Origin: CAIZGX01 sp964385405
GTDB taxonomy: Bacteria > Bacteroidota > Bacteroidia > Flavobacteriales_D > Sanyastnellaceae
Direction: 5' to 3'
Length of the DNA: 64,000 nucleotides
Assembly: GCA_964385405.1 (NCBI GenBank)
Contig: CAYLOT010000004.1
Coordinates: 50,231 to 114,230 of the forward strand
Shown here: piece after piece, positions 42,581 through 50,567 of the stretch
Position numbering within the stretch: the stretch's first letter is position 1
Layout: each line of letters opens with the position of its first letter
Translations under genes and position numbers: made by a program
The notes under the pieces: generated by a model
Told to the model about the DNA's origin: nothing
Database searches by the model: none
The model's input: the letters and a program-made list of their open reading frames with translations, nothing else

Positions 42581-43267
42581 ATGGGTCTTTTTACATCATC
42601 ACTCATTAAGAAATTCTGGATGGCCGCAACAGGTTTGTTCCTGATTTCATTCCTTGTCGTTCACGCAGGAATTAACGCTATGATTTTCTTCAACGATGGA
42701 GGGGAAACCTTCAACGAATGGGGACATTTCATGGGAACCAACTTAATTATACGAACCATGGAAATTGGTTTGTTCTTGGGATTGATTTTACATATTGTAG
42801 ACGGCTTGATGCTTTATTTCCAAAACCGTAAGGCACGTCCAATTAAGTACGCTTACAACAAACCATCTGCAAGTAGCACTTGGTATTCTAGAAGTATGGC
42901 TTTGTTGGGAACATTGATTCTTATTTTCTTGGTTGTTCACTTGAAAGATTTTTGGTTGAAGACCCGCATTACCGGACTTACAGTTGAACCAAGTCACGTG
43001 AAGATTGATGGGGTAATGCACGAGAATTTATTTGCCGAAATGTTGTTGGTGTTTCAGAACCCAGTAGCTGTTGTGATTTATTTACTTGGATGTTTCTCCT
43101 TGTTTTGGCACTTGTTCCATGGGTTTAGAAGCGCTTTTCAATCATTGGGATTGAACCATAGAAAATATGCCTCTTCCATAGAGTTGGCTGGTTCTGTATT
43201 CTCTGTAGTGATTTCAGTATTGTTCGCATCTATGCCTGTTGCGATGTACTTAGGTTGGGTTAAATAA
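42581..43267 (+). CDS. sdhC: Succinate dehydrogenase cytochrome b subunit
   Basis: 228 residues from ATG 42581 (MGLFTSSLIKKFWMAATGLF); the upstream frame to 42524 contains the promoter. Five hydrophobic helices. Likely haem ligands are the His residues in LVVHAGINAM, LGLILHIVDG, LVVHLKDF and FWHLFHGF, as in the diheme cytochrome b of menaquinone-linked (type B) succinate dehydrogenase/fumarate reductase. It anchors SdhA and SdhB and passes electrons between succinate and menaquinone. Followed by sdhA after 23 bases. Confidence 0.93.
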   Translation: MGLFTSSLIKKFWMAATGLFLISFLVVHAGINAMIFFNDGGETFNEWGHFMGTNLIIRTMEIGLFLGLILHIVDGLMLYFQNRKARPIKYAYNKPSASSTWYSRSMALLGTLILIFLVVHLKDFWLKTRITGLTVEPSHVKIDGVMHENLFAEMLLVFQNPVAVVIYLLGCFSLFWHLFHGFRSAFQSLGLNHRKYASSIELAGSVFSVVISVLFASMPVAMYLGWVK

Positions 43268-43290
43268 TTCAGATAAAAAAATTACTTCCT

Positions 43291-45291
43291 ATGAAGTTAG
43301 ATGCTAAAATTCCAGAAGGACCACTAGATCAAAAGTGGACCAAGTATAAGAGTTCAGTTCGTTTGGTTAATCCTTCGAACAAAAGAAACATTGAGATAAT
43401 CGTAGTAGGAACCGGTTTGGCTGGTTCTTCTGCTGCGGCTTCTTTGGCGGAAATGGGCTACAAGGTGAAAGCGTTTTGCTTTCAAGATAGTCCACGCCGT
43501 GCGCACTCTATTGCTGCGCAAGGGGGGATTAATGCAGCCAAGAATTACATGAACGATGGTGATAGTACTTACCGTCTTTTCTACGATACCATTAAGGGTG
43601 GTGACTACCGCGCACGCGAAGCGAACGTACATCGTTTGGCAGAAGTAAGCGCAAGCATCATTGACCAATGTGTTGCACAAGGGGTACCGTTTGCTCGCGA
43701 TTATGGCGGATTATTGGATAACCGTTCTTTCGGTGGTACACAAGTTTCTCGAACGTTTTATGCGAAAGGACAAACCGGACAGCAACTTTTGCTAGGAGCT
43801 TATTCAGCCTTGAGCCGTCAGATTGGTAAAGGAAGTGTGAAGTTGTACAACCGTCATGAAATGATGGATTTGGTTGTTGTAGATGGAAAGGCGAGAGGTA
43901 TTATTGCGCGTAACATGGTTACAGGTGAGATTGAAAGTCACAGTGGCCATGCGGTTGTATTGTGTACGGGTGGATACGGAAACGTATTCTTCCTTTCAAC
44001 CAACGCAATGGGGTCGAATGTTACAGCAGCATGGCGTGCGCACCGCAGAGGTGCCGCATTCGCAAATGCTTGTTTCACACAAATTCACCCAACTTGTATT
44101 CCGGTAAGTGGTGACCATCAATCTAAGTTGACATTGATGTCAGAGTCGTTACGTAACGACGGACGTATTTGGGTACCACTTCACAAGGAAGACGCTGAAG
44201 CTATTCGTGCGAAAAAACTAAAACCAACTGATATTCCTGAAGAGCGTCGTGACTATTATTTGGAACGTCGCTATCCAGCTTTTGGAAACTTGGTTCCTCG
44301 TGATGTGGCTTCACGTGCTGCAAAAGAGCGTTGTGACGCCGGTTTCGGAGTGAATGCAACGGGTGAAGCGGTTTATTTGGATTTTGCTTCAGCAATTATG
44401 CGTTACGGCAAAACAGCTGCAACTGTTCAAGGTATACACAACGCAACGGAAGATCAAATTCGTGAATTAGGAACGAAGGTAGTTGAAGCGAAGTATGGAA
44501 ACTTGTTTCAGATGTACGAGCAAATCGTTGCTGAGAATCCTTATAAGACTCCAATGATGATCTATCCTGCTGTTCACTATACAATGGGTGGATTGTGGGT
44601 AGACTATGAATTGATGACAACTGTTAAAGGTTGCTACGCTGCAGGTGAGGCAAACTTCAGTGATCATGGTGCGAACCGTCTCGGAGCATCTGCATTAATG
44701 CAAGGATTGGCTGACGGATATTTCGTACTTCCATATACAATTGGAAATTACTTGGCCGATGAAATCAGCACAGGAGCTATTTCAACCAACACTCCTGAAT
44801 TCCAAGAAGCGGAGAAAGCTGTTAAGGAAAGATTAGAAGGATTCTTCAAGACAACAGGAACTGAAACGGTAGATACTTATCACAAGAAATTGGGTAAGAT
44901 TATTTGGGACTATTGTGGAATGGCGCGTAACAAACAAGGTTTGGAATTCGCGATTTCTGAGATTCGCAAGATTCGCGAAGAGTTCTACAAGAATGTAAAA
45001 GTTCCTGGAGGAATGACCGGAGTAAATACAGAATTAGAGAAAGCTACACGTGTTGCCGACTTCATTGAGTTGGGCGAGTTAATGTGTTTAGATGCATTGG
45101 AGCGCAACGAGTCATGCGGTGGTCACTTCCGCGAAGAATTCCAAACTGAAGAAGGTGAAGCATTGCGTGTAGATGAAACATTCAGCTATGTTGCAGCTTG
45201 GGAGTTTACAGGAGATCCATCTGCTCCGAAGATGCATAAAGAAGATTTGATATACGAAAACATTAAAGTTCAACAACGATCATACAAATAA
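43291..45291 (+). CDS. sdhA: Succinate dehydrogenase flavoprotein subunit
   Basis: 666 residues. FAD-binding start VVGTGLAGSSAAASLAEMGY (Rossmann) and the FAD-linking region RRAHSIAAQGGINAAKNYMN. Active-site region YTMGGLWVDYELMTTVKGCY, then AAGEANFSDHGANRLGASAL. The length and the RLAEVSASIIDQCVAQGVPF block fit the longer type B group found in Bacteroidota and Epsilonproteobacteria. TCA-cycle enzyme on the inner face of the membrane. sdhB starts 1 base after its stop. Confidence 0.97.
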   Translation: MKLDAKIPEGPLDQKWTKYKSSVRLVNPSNKRNIEIIVVGTGLAGSSAAASLAEMGYKVKAFCFQDSPRRAHSIAAQGGINAAKNYMNDGDSTYRLFYDTIKGGDYRAREANVHRLAEVSASIIDQCVAQGVPFARDYGGLLDNRSFGGTQVSRTFYAKGQTGQQLLLGAYSALSRQIGKGSVKLYNRHEMMDLVVVDGKARGIIARNMVTGEIESHSGHAVVLCTGGYGNVFFLSTNAMGSNVTAAWRAHRRGAAFANACFTQIHPTCIPVSGDHQSKLTLMSESLRNDGRIWVPLHKEDAEAIRAKKLKPTDIPEERRDYYLERRYPAFGNLVPRDVASRAAKERCDAGFGVNATGEAVYLDFASAIMRYGKTAATVQGIHNATEDQIRELGTKVVEAKYGNLFQMYEQIVAENPYKTPMMIYPAVHYTMGGLWVDYELMTTVKGCYAAGEANFSDHGANRLGASALMQGLADGYFVLPYTIGNYLADEISTGAISTNTPEFQEAEKAVKERLEGFFKTTGTETVDTYHKKLGKIIWDYCGMARNKQGLEFAISEIRKIREEFYKNVKVPGGMTGVNTELEKATRVADFIELGELMCLDALERNESCGGHFREEFQTEEGEALRVDETFSYVAAWEFTGDPSAPKMHKEDLIYENIKVQQRSYK

Positions 45292-45292
45292 G

Positions 45293-46060
45293 ATGAGCAA
45301 CGGAAACATGAACCTCACGCTAAAAGTTTGGCGTCAGTCCAGCAGCACGGCTGCTGGGAAAATGGAGACCTACCAACTCGGCGGTGTATCTCCGGATATG
45401 TCTTTCTTGGAAATGATTGACATGTTGAATGAACAAATTATTCGCAAGGGTGAAGATGCTATTGCTTTTGACCACGATTGCCGCGAAGGTATTTGTGGAA
45501 TGTGCAGTATGTTCATCAATGGTGAAGCACATGGTCCGAACCGTGGTGTAACCACTTGTCAATTGCACATGCGTTCGTTCAAGGATGGAGATACCATTTA
45601 CATTGAACCATGGAGAGCGGAAGGCTTCCCAGTAGTGAAAGACTTGATGGTAGACCGTGCGGCGTTCGATCGTATTATTCAATCGGGTGGATTCGTTTCG
45701 GTAAACACTTCAGGAAGAACAATGGATGCGAATGCAATTCCAATTCCGAAAGAAGATGCGGATAAGGCATTCGATGCAGCAACATGTATCGGTTGTGGCG
45801 CTTGCGTAGCAACTTGTCCGAATAGTTCTGCGATGTTGTTCGTGAGTGCGAAAGTTTCTCAGTTCGCGTTGTTACCACAAGGACACCCAGAGCGCAAAGA
45901 GCGTGTGCTGAATATGGTTAAGCAAATGGATGCGGAAGGATTTGGAAATTGCAGCAACATAGGTGCATGCGAGGTTCAATGTCCGAAGAACATTAGCATT
46001 GAAAACATTGCACGCATGAACAGAGAATATCTTTCTGCGAGTGTGAAACCAGAGAATTAA
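45293..46060 (+). CDS. sdhB: Succinate dehydrogenase iron-sulfur subunit
   Basis: 255 residues. [2Fe-2S] site in CREGICGMCSMFING with a fourth Cys in RGVTTCQL. The C-terminal ferredoxin-like part has CIGCGACVATCPN and CSNIGACEVQCPKNIS for the [4Fe-4S] and [3Fe-4S] clusters. It links SdhA flavin to SdhC haem. The stop TAA overlaps the ATG of the PAP2 gene by one base. Confidence 0.97.
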   Translation: MSNGNMNLTLKVWRQSSSTAAGKMETYQLGGVSPDMSFLEMIDMLNEQIIRKGEDAIAFDHDCREGICGMCSMFINGEAHGPNRGVTTCQLHMRSFKDGDTIYIEPWRAEGFPVVKDLMVDRAAFDRIIQSGGFVSVNTSGRTMDANAIPIPKEDADKAFDAATCIGCGACVATCPNSSAMLFVSAKVSQFALLPQGHPERKERVLNMVKQMDAEGFGNCSNIGACEVQCPKNISIENIARMNREYLSASVKPEN

Positions 46061-46710
46061 TGCAACAATTTCATTTAAAGCACCAAGCGCTCGTTTTGCT
46101 CTTGGTGCTTTTTTGTTTTAAGTCGAATGGTCAAGCTGCTTGGGATTTGAATCTCTTGGCGAAGATCAACGGAGGTCCTGAAAGATCTGATCTCTTTTGG
46201 GAGGCATATACAAACAGCATTACCTATGTGACTTTAGGAACTCCATTGTTGGTTGGAACAGTTGGCGTCTTGAAAAAAGACGAATTCCTGAAGCGTCAAT
46301 TCTTAGGTATGGCCGGAGGGTTGGCCATGAATGGATTTGTTACTGTTGCGCTGAAGTATGGAATTGTCAGACCTCGTCCTTTTGTAACGCATGGAGATTT
46401 GTTCTACAAGAAGACTCATGCTGAAAGCCCATCTTTTCCGTCTGGACACACGAGCTCGGCTTTTCAATGGGCAACAAGCTGCGTATTGGCGAAACCTAAA
46501 TGGTATATTGCAATTCCTGCATACATGTATGCTTGCGGAATTGGATATTCGCGCTTGCATTTGGGAGTGCATTATCCAACCGATATTGCCGCGGGTGCAT
46601 TTGTTGGAACTGCTAGCGCCTTTGCTTCTTATCACATCAACAATTGGCTTTGGAAGAAGATGGATTCTAAGAAAAAGTCAGATCATATCTTGATTACCCC
46701 TTCTTTTTGA
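46060..46710 (+). CDS. PAP2-family membrane phosphatase
   Basis: 216 residues with a signal-like N-terminus. The three phosphatase motifs are intact: K-x6-RP as KYGIVRPRP, PSGH as SFPSGHTSSAF, and SR-x5-H as SRLHLGVHYPTD. Hydrophobic helices surround them, so it is an integral or periplasm-facing enzyme, for example an undecaprenyl-diphosphate or phosphatidate phosphatase; the lipid substrate is unknown. It is translationally coupled to sdhB through TAATG, although the functions seem unrelated. A terminator follows. Confidence 0.88.
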   Translation: MQQFHLKHQALVLLLVLFCFKSNGQAAWDLNLLAKINGGPERSDLFWEAYTNSITYVTLGTPLLVGTVGVLKKDEFLKRQFLGMAGGLAMNGFVTVALKYGIVRPRPFVTHGDLFYKKTHAESPSFPSGHTSSAFQWATSCVLAKPKWYIAIPAYMYACGIGYSRLHLGVHYPTDIAAGAFVGTASAFASYHINNWLWKKMDSKKKSDHILITPSF

Positions 46711-46715
46711 AATGA

Positions 46716-46741
46716 AAAAAGCCGCGATTAAGCGGCTTTTT
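46716..46741 (+). terminator. Intrinsic terminator of the sdhCAB-PAP2 unit
   Basis: Stem GCCGC/GCGGC (46721-46725/46732-46736) extended by A5/T5 pairs, loop GATTAA, T tail. Confidence 0.88.
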
Positions 46742-47179
46742 AATTGAAGTAGACAAAATTACTGTTTGAATCCCGAAACGGTGCTTATGCAACCAATATG
46801 CTGCACTACGGCATCTTTCTGTTCTTGAATCGTAACCTTTGCAACGAGCTGTTGTGTGTTTTTCATTTTGAATCCAATAGACTACTTTTTTCAGATAGGC
46901 CTTGATGTTTAATTTGAAGGGATTGGTAGCTCAAAAAAGATTTCTTATAATGTTTTGACTCATAGAGAAATTCTCTATTAAATTTTCGTCAGGTGGACTT
47001 ACTTCAACACCTTTGAACAATTAGTTTTTATTCTTAATCAGTTAGAGTTTAATAGACGATTCAAAACTTTGCGATTATTATGAGAGAGAAATGAGTTCAA
47101 CTGACCAATTAAATAGTTTAGACTTGATAGGTAAGGATTAATGCGCATATAGTTACAAGATCAAACAAATAAAATGGTA
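46742..47179. other. 438-bp intergenic region
   Basis: No long ORF in either strand. It contains one candidate 35-codon minus-strand ORF (46759-46866). The rest is A/T-rich with no repeats or hairpins that I can support. It separates the sdhCAB-PAP2 unit from the polA gene end. Confidence 0.6.
46759..46866 (-). CDS. Candidate 35-residue peptide gene
   Basis: ATG (46864-46866) to TAA (46759-46761). The product starts MKNTQQLVAKVTIQEQKDAV and ends VSGFKQ; it has one Cys in HIGCIST and no signal peptide, GG leader or membrane helix. Codons look like those of neighbouring genes, and no other feature explains this stretch. The start lies over 300 bases from the next gene and no clear promoter box is visible. 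It may also be a remnant of a longer gene, or chance. Confidence 0.3.
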   Translation of the reverse strand: MKNTQQLVAKVTIQEQKDAVVQHIGCISTVSGFKQ

Positions 47180-49966
47180 TTAATGTGCTTCGAGCCAGTT
47201 GTTTCCGGCCTGGATTTCTACTTCCAAAGGAACAGCAAGTTTTATTGCGTTTTCCATTTCATGCTTTACCAATTCAAACACTTGTTGAACTTCGTCTTTT
47301 GGTGTGTCGAAAAGTAATTCATCGTGCACTTGGAGTACCATTCTTGTTTTCAACTGAGCATTCTTCAGTGCTGATTGAATTTTCACCATGGCTACTTTAA
47401 TGATGTCGGCTGCCGAACCTTGTATGGGTGCATTCACCGCATTGCGTTCTGCGAAGCTTCTTGAGATGGCGTTTGAAGAGTTGATGTCTGGAAGGAAGCG
47501 TCTACGTCCGAGCACGGTTTCAACGAATCCTCTTGAGCGGCAATCTTCAACAGCTTGGAGCTGGTAGGTCTTTAGTGCCGCGAATTGCGTGTAGTACGCT
47601 TCAATGATGTTTTTCGCTTCCGTTCTTGAAATTCCTAATTGCTGGGCTAATCCGAAGGGACCTTGTCCGTAGATAATTCCGAAATTAACCGCTTTCGCTT
47701 TGCTTCGCATGTCTTTGGTGACTTCATCCAATGGAACGTTGAACACTTTCGAGGCTGTGGCTTTGTGAATGTCTTCTCCTTGTTGGAATGCGTCGATCAT
47801 GTTTTTATCTCGGCTCAACGCGGCAATAATGCGCAGCTCTACTTGCGAGTAATCGGCGCTTACTAAGACGTGATTTTCATCGCGCGCAACGAAAGCTTTT
47901 CTAATTTCTTTTCCGCGTGAAGTCCTGATTGGAATATTTTGAAGATTGGGTTGGTTACTACTTAATCTTCCCGTAGCTGCGACCGCTTGCATGAAGTTCG
48001 TATGTACACGTCCTGTAATCGTATTGATCATGTTAGGAAGCGAGTCGATGTAGGTGCTTTTTAATTTTCGAAGCTCTCTGTAATCGAGAATAAGCGGAAC
48101 AATTTCATGCGTGTGCAAGTATCGTTGAAGAATATCCTCACCGGTGCTGTATTGTCCGGTTTTAGTCTTCTTCATTTCAGTAGTTATTTTCAATTTTTCG
48201 AAAAGAATTACCCCAAGTTGTTTTGGAGAATCTATGTTGAATTTCTCTCCGGCTAGTTCGGTAATTTTTTCTTCAATGATATCGAGTTCCTTCCCGAGCT
48301 CCACGCTGTATGCGTTCAAGAATTCTTTGTCTACTCGAATGCCCTCCCACTCCATATTCGCAAGCACTTCAATGAGTGGGATTTCAATGTTTTCCAGAAC
48401 GGAGGTTGTTCCTTGCTTTTCTAATTCAGGTTGAAAAATTTCTGCGAGTTGAAGCGTTACATCGGCATCTTCTGCGGCGTAATCTTTAATGCTTTCAGCA
48501 GGAAGGTGCGCCATTGAATTTTGGTTTTTTCCTTTCGGCCCAATCAAAGATTCAATAGAGACTGGTTTGTAATTCAAATAACTTTCACTCAACACATCCA
48601 TGCTGTGTTTCCCATCTGCATTGATTACGTAGTGCGCCAACATGGTGTCGAAGATTTTGTTTTGAATCTTAACACCATATTTTTTCATCATCTTGAAGTC
48701 GAACTTGTAGTTCTGTGCAACGAGAGTTTTTGATGTGTCTGAGAAAATTTCATTGAAAATTTCCAATTGCTTTTTCGCTTCTTCAAAGTTCGAAGAAATG
48801 GGAACGTACCAACCGGTATGAGCTTTTGTGCTGAATGAAAGTCCTACAAGATAGGCTGAATGCGGCTCAAGGTCAGAAGTTTCAGTATCGAAGCTAAAGG
48901 TAGTTGCACGTTGAAGTTCTGAAATTAAAGTTTGAAGCTCTTGTTCCGAAGTGGCCATGAAGTATTCATGATCCGTATTTTCAATTGTGTTTTTTGGTGT
49001 TGAAGGAACAATTACTTCTTCGCCAGCAGATGAAAATAAATCTTGAGGTGCATTATTGGCAGCAGACGAGGCCGGTGCTTCTTCGTTTAAAACACGTTTG
49101 ATTAATTGACGAAATTCGAGCTCTTCGAATACTTCACGAATGGCGTCCTTATTTATTTCGCTCACCTTCAACGCTTCCTCATCGAGTGGAGTAGGAGCGT
49201 CTAGCATGATGGTTGCCAGTTTCTTTGAAAGAATTCCTTGTTCACGGAAATTCTCTACGTTTTCTTTTTGTTTTCCTTTTAGTTTATCTGTGTTTGCGAG
49301 CAGCCCTTCGAGAGAGCCAAATTCAGCAAGTAATTTCGCTGCGGTTTTTTCACCAATACCGGGTATGCCTGGAATGTTGTCTACGGCGTCTCCCATTAAC
49401 CCAAGCAGATCAATGACTTGATTTACATTCTGAATGTTGAATTTTGCGCATACTTCGGCTTCACCCAAAATTTCCGCTTTTCCTCCTTGGTATCCGGGTT
49501 TGTAGATGAAGATTTTATCACTAACCAATTGCCCATAGTCTTTATCTGGAGTCATCATGTAGGTGTGAAAACCTTCTTTCTCGGCTTTTTTAGCCAATGT
49601 TCCAATGATATCATCTGCTTCGTATCCCGGCGCAATGAGCATAGGAATATTGAATGCCTCGATTATTTTTTTGATGTAGGGAACTGCGATTTTTATGTCT
49701 TCAGGTGTCTCCGATCTGTTTGCTTTATATGCTTCGTAATCTATTTCTCTCAGCGTTTGTTCGGGCGCATCAAATACGACCGCAATGTGTGAAGGTTTCT
49801 CGTTATTCAAAATATCGAGAAGTGTGTTCGTGAATCCGAACATGGCTCCAGTATTCAGTCCTTTACTGTTAATGCGAGGGGTTCTTATAAATGCGTAATA
49901 AGCACGGAAAATAAGTGCGTAAGCGTCGAGAAGAAAAAGTTTTTTATCGTGTTCTGAAGATATCAT
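47180..49966 (-). CDS. polA: DNA polymerase I
   Basis: 928 residues from ATG 49966 (MISSEHDKKLFLLDAYALIF); the 12-codon extension overlaps ribE. Domains in order: 5'-3' exonuclease (about 1-290; GYEADDIIGTLA, MMTPDKDYGQLV, GIPGIGEKTAAKLL), 3'-5' exonuclease with the DxE of FSFDTETSDLEPHSAYLVGL (so proofreading looks intact), and polymerase (motif A SADYSQVELRIIAALS, motif B RSKAKAVNFGIIYGQG, motif C LQVHDELLFDTP). Acts in Okazaki-fragment processing and repair. ribE ends one base upstream of its start, so the two are co-transcribed. Confidence 0.97.
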   Translation of the reverse strand: MISSEHDKKLFLLDAYALIFRAYYAFIRTPRINSKGLNTGAMFGFTNTLLDILNNEKPSHIAVVFDAPEQTLREIDYEAYKANRSETPEDIKIAVPYIKKIIEAFNIPMLIAPGYEADDIIGTLAKKAEKEGFHTYMMTPDKDYGQLVSDKIFIYKPGYQGGKAEILGEAEVCAKFNIQNVNQVIDLLGLMGDAVDNIPGIPGIGEKTAAKLLAEFGSLEGLLANTDKLKGKQKENVENFREQGILSKKLATIMLDAPTPLDEEALKVSEINKDAIREVFEELEFRQLIKRVLNEEAPASSAANNAPQDLFSSAGEEVIVPSTPKNTIENTDHEYFMATSEQELQTLISELQRATTFSFDTETSDLEPHSAYLVGLSFSTKAHTGWYVPISSNFEEAKKQLEIFNEIFSDTSKTLVAQNYKFDFKMMKKYGVKIQNKIFDTMLAHYVINADGKHSMDVLSESYLNYKPVSIESLIGPKGKNQNSMAHLPAESIKDYAAEDADVTLQLAEIFQPELEKQGTTSVLENIEIPLIEVLANMEWEGIRVDKEFLNAYSVELGKELDIIEEKITELAGEKFNIDSPKQLGVILFEKLKITTEMKKTKTGQYSTGEDILQRYLHTHEIVPLILDYRELRKLKSTYIDSLPNMINTITGRVHTNFMQAVAATGRLSSNQPNLQNIPIRTSRGKEIRKAFVARDENHVLVSADYSQVELRIIAALSRDKNMIDAFQQGEDIHKATASKVFNVPLDEVTKDMRSKAKAVNFGIIYGQGPFGLAQQLGISRTEAKNIIEAYYTQFAALKTYQLQAVEDCRSRGFVETVLGRRRFLPDINSSNAISRSFAERNAVNAPIQGSAADIIKVAMVKIQSALKNAQLKTRMVLQVHDELLFDTPKDEVQQVFELVKHEMENAIKLAVPLEVEIQAGNNWLEAH

Positions 49967-49967
49967 G

Positions 49968-50564
49968 TTACGAAGATAGTGCAGCCATATACGTGGCCAC
50001 ATACTTCCCCATAATATCGAATTCTAAATTGACCAAAGTTCCATTTTCAATGAACTGAAAAGTGGTGTGTTCGTATGTAAATGGAATGATGGCCACTGAA
50101 AAGGAAGTTTTCGAGCTATCTACAACTGTTAAGCTCACTCCGTTAACGGCAATGCTTCCTTTTGGAACAGTGATGTGTCCGAGTTCTTTCGGATTGTATT
50201 CAAAAGAAAATTTCCAACTACCATCATTTTCTGTTTTGGAAATACACTTTCCAACCACATCTACATGTCCTTGTACGTTATGCCCGTCGAGTCGATCACC
50301 CACTTTTACGCATCTTTCAAGATTAACAGAACTTCCTTCTATCCAACTTCCGATGGTTGTTTTCTGAATGGTTTCGTCAATGGCAGTGACGCGGTAAGTA
50401 TTGTCCACAATTTCAACAACAGTTAGGCAGATTCCATTGTGAGCGAGACTTTGATCAACTTTCAGTTCATTCGTGAAATCACAGGAGAGCCAAAGTTCGA
50501 GGTTGCTTCCATCTCGTTCCGTCTGCACAATTTTACCGAGTGATTCTATAATTCCAGTGAACAT
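49968..50564 (-). CDS. ribE: Riboflavin synthase, alpha chain
   Basis: 198 residues. Final step of riboflavin synthesis: dismutation of two 6,7-dimethyl-8-ribityllumazine molecules. Starts MFTGIIESLGKIV, then two lumazine-binding repeats, each with an SLAHNGICLTV- or GSIAVNGVSLTV-type block, and the VGDRLDGHNVQGHVD motif between them. No other rib genes in the window and no FMN-riboswitch-like structure upstream. It lies between a T9SS cargo gene and polA on the minus strand. Confidence 0.96.
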   Translation of the reverse strand: MFTGIIESLGKIVQTERDGSNLELWLSCDFTNELKVDQSLAHNGICLTVVEIVDNTYRVTAIDETIQKTTIGSWIEGSSVNLERCVKVGDRLDGHNVQGHVDVVGKCISKTENDGSWKFSFEYNPKELGHITVPKGSIAVNGVSLTVVDSSKTSFSVAIIPFTYEHTTFQFIENGTLVNLEFDIMGKYVATYMAALSS

Positions 50565-50567
50565 AAT

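Noticed and set aside
49968..50567. FMN riboswitch for ribE
   Set aside because: The gene starts 3 bases after the upstream T9SS gene region boundary, and no RFN-type structure is visible.
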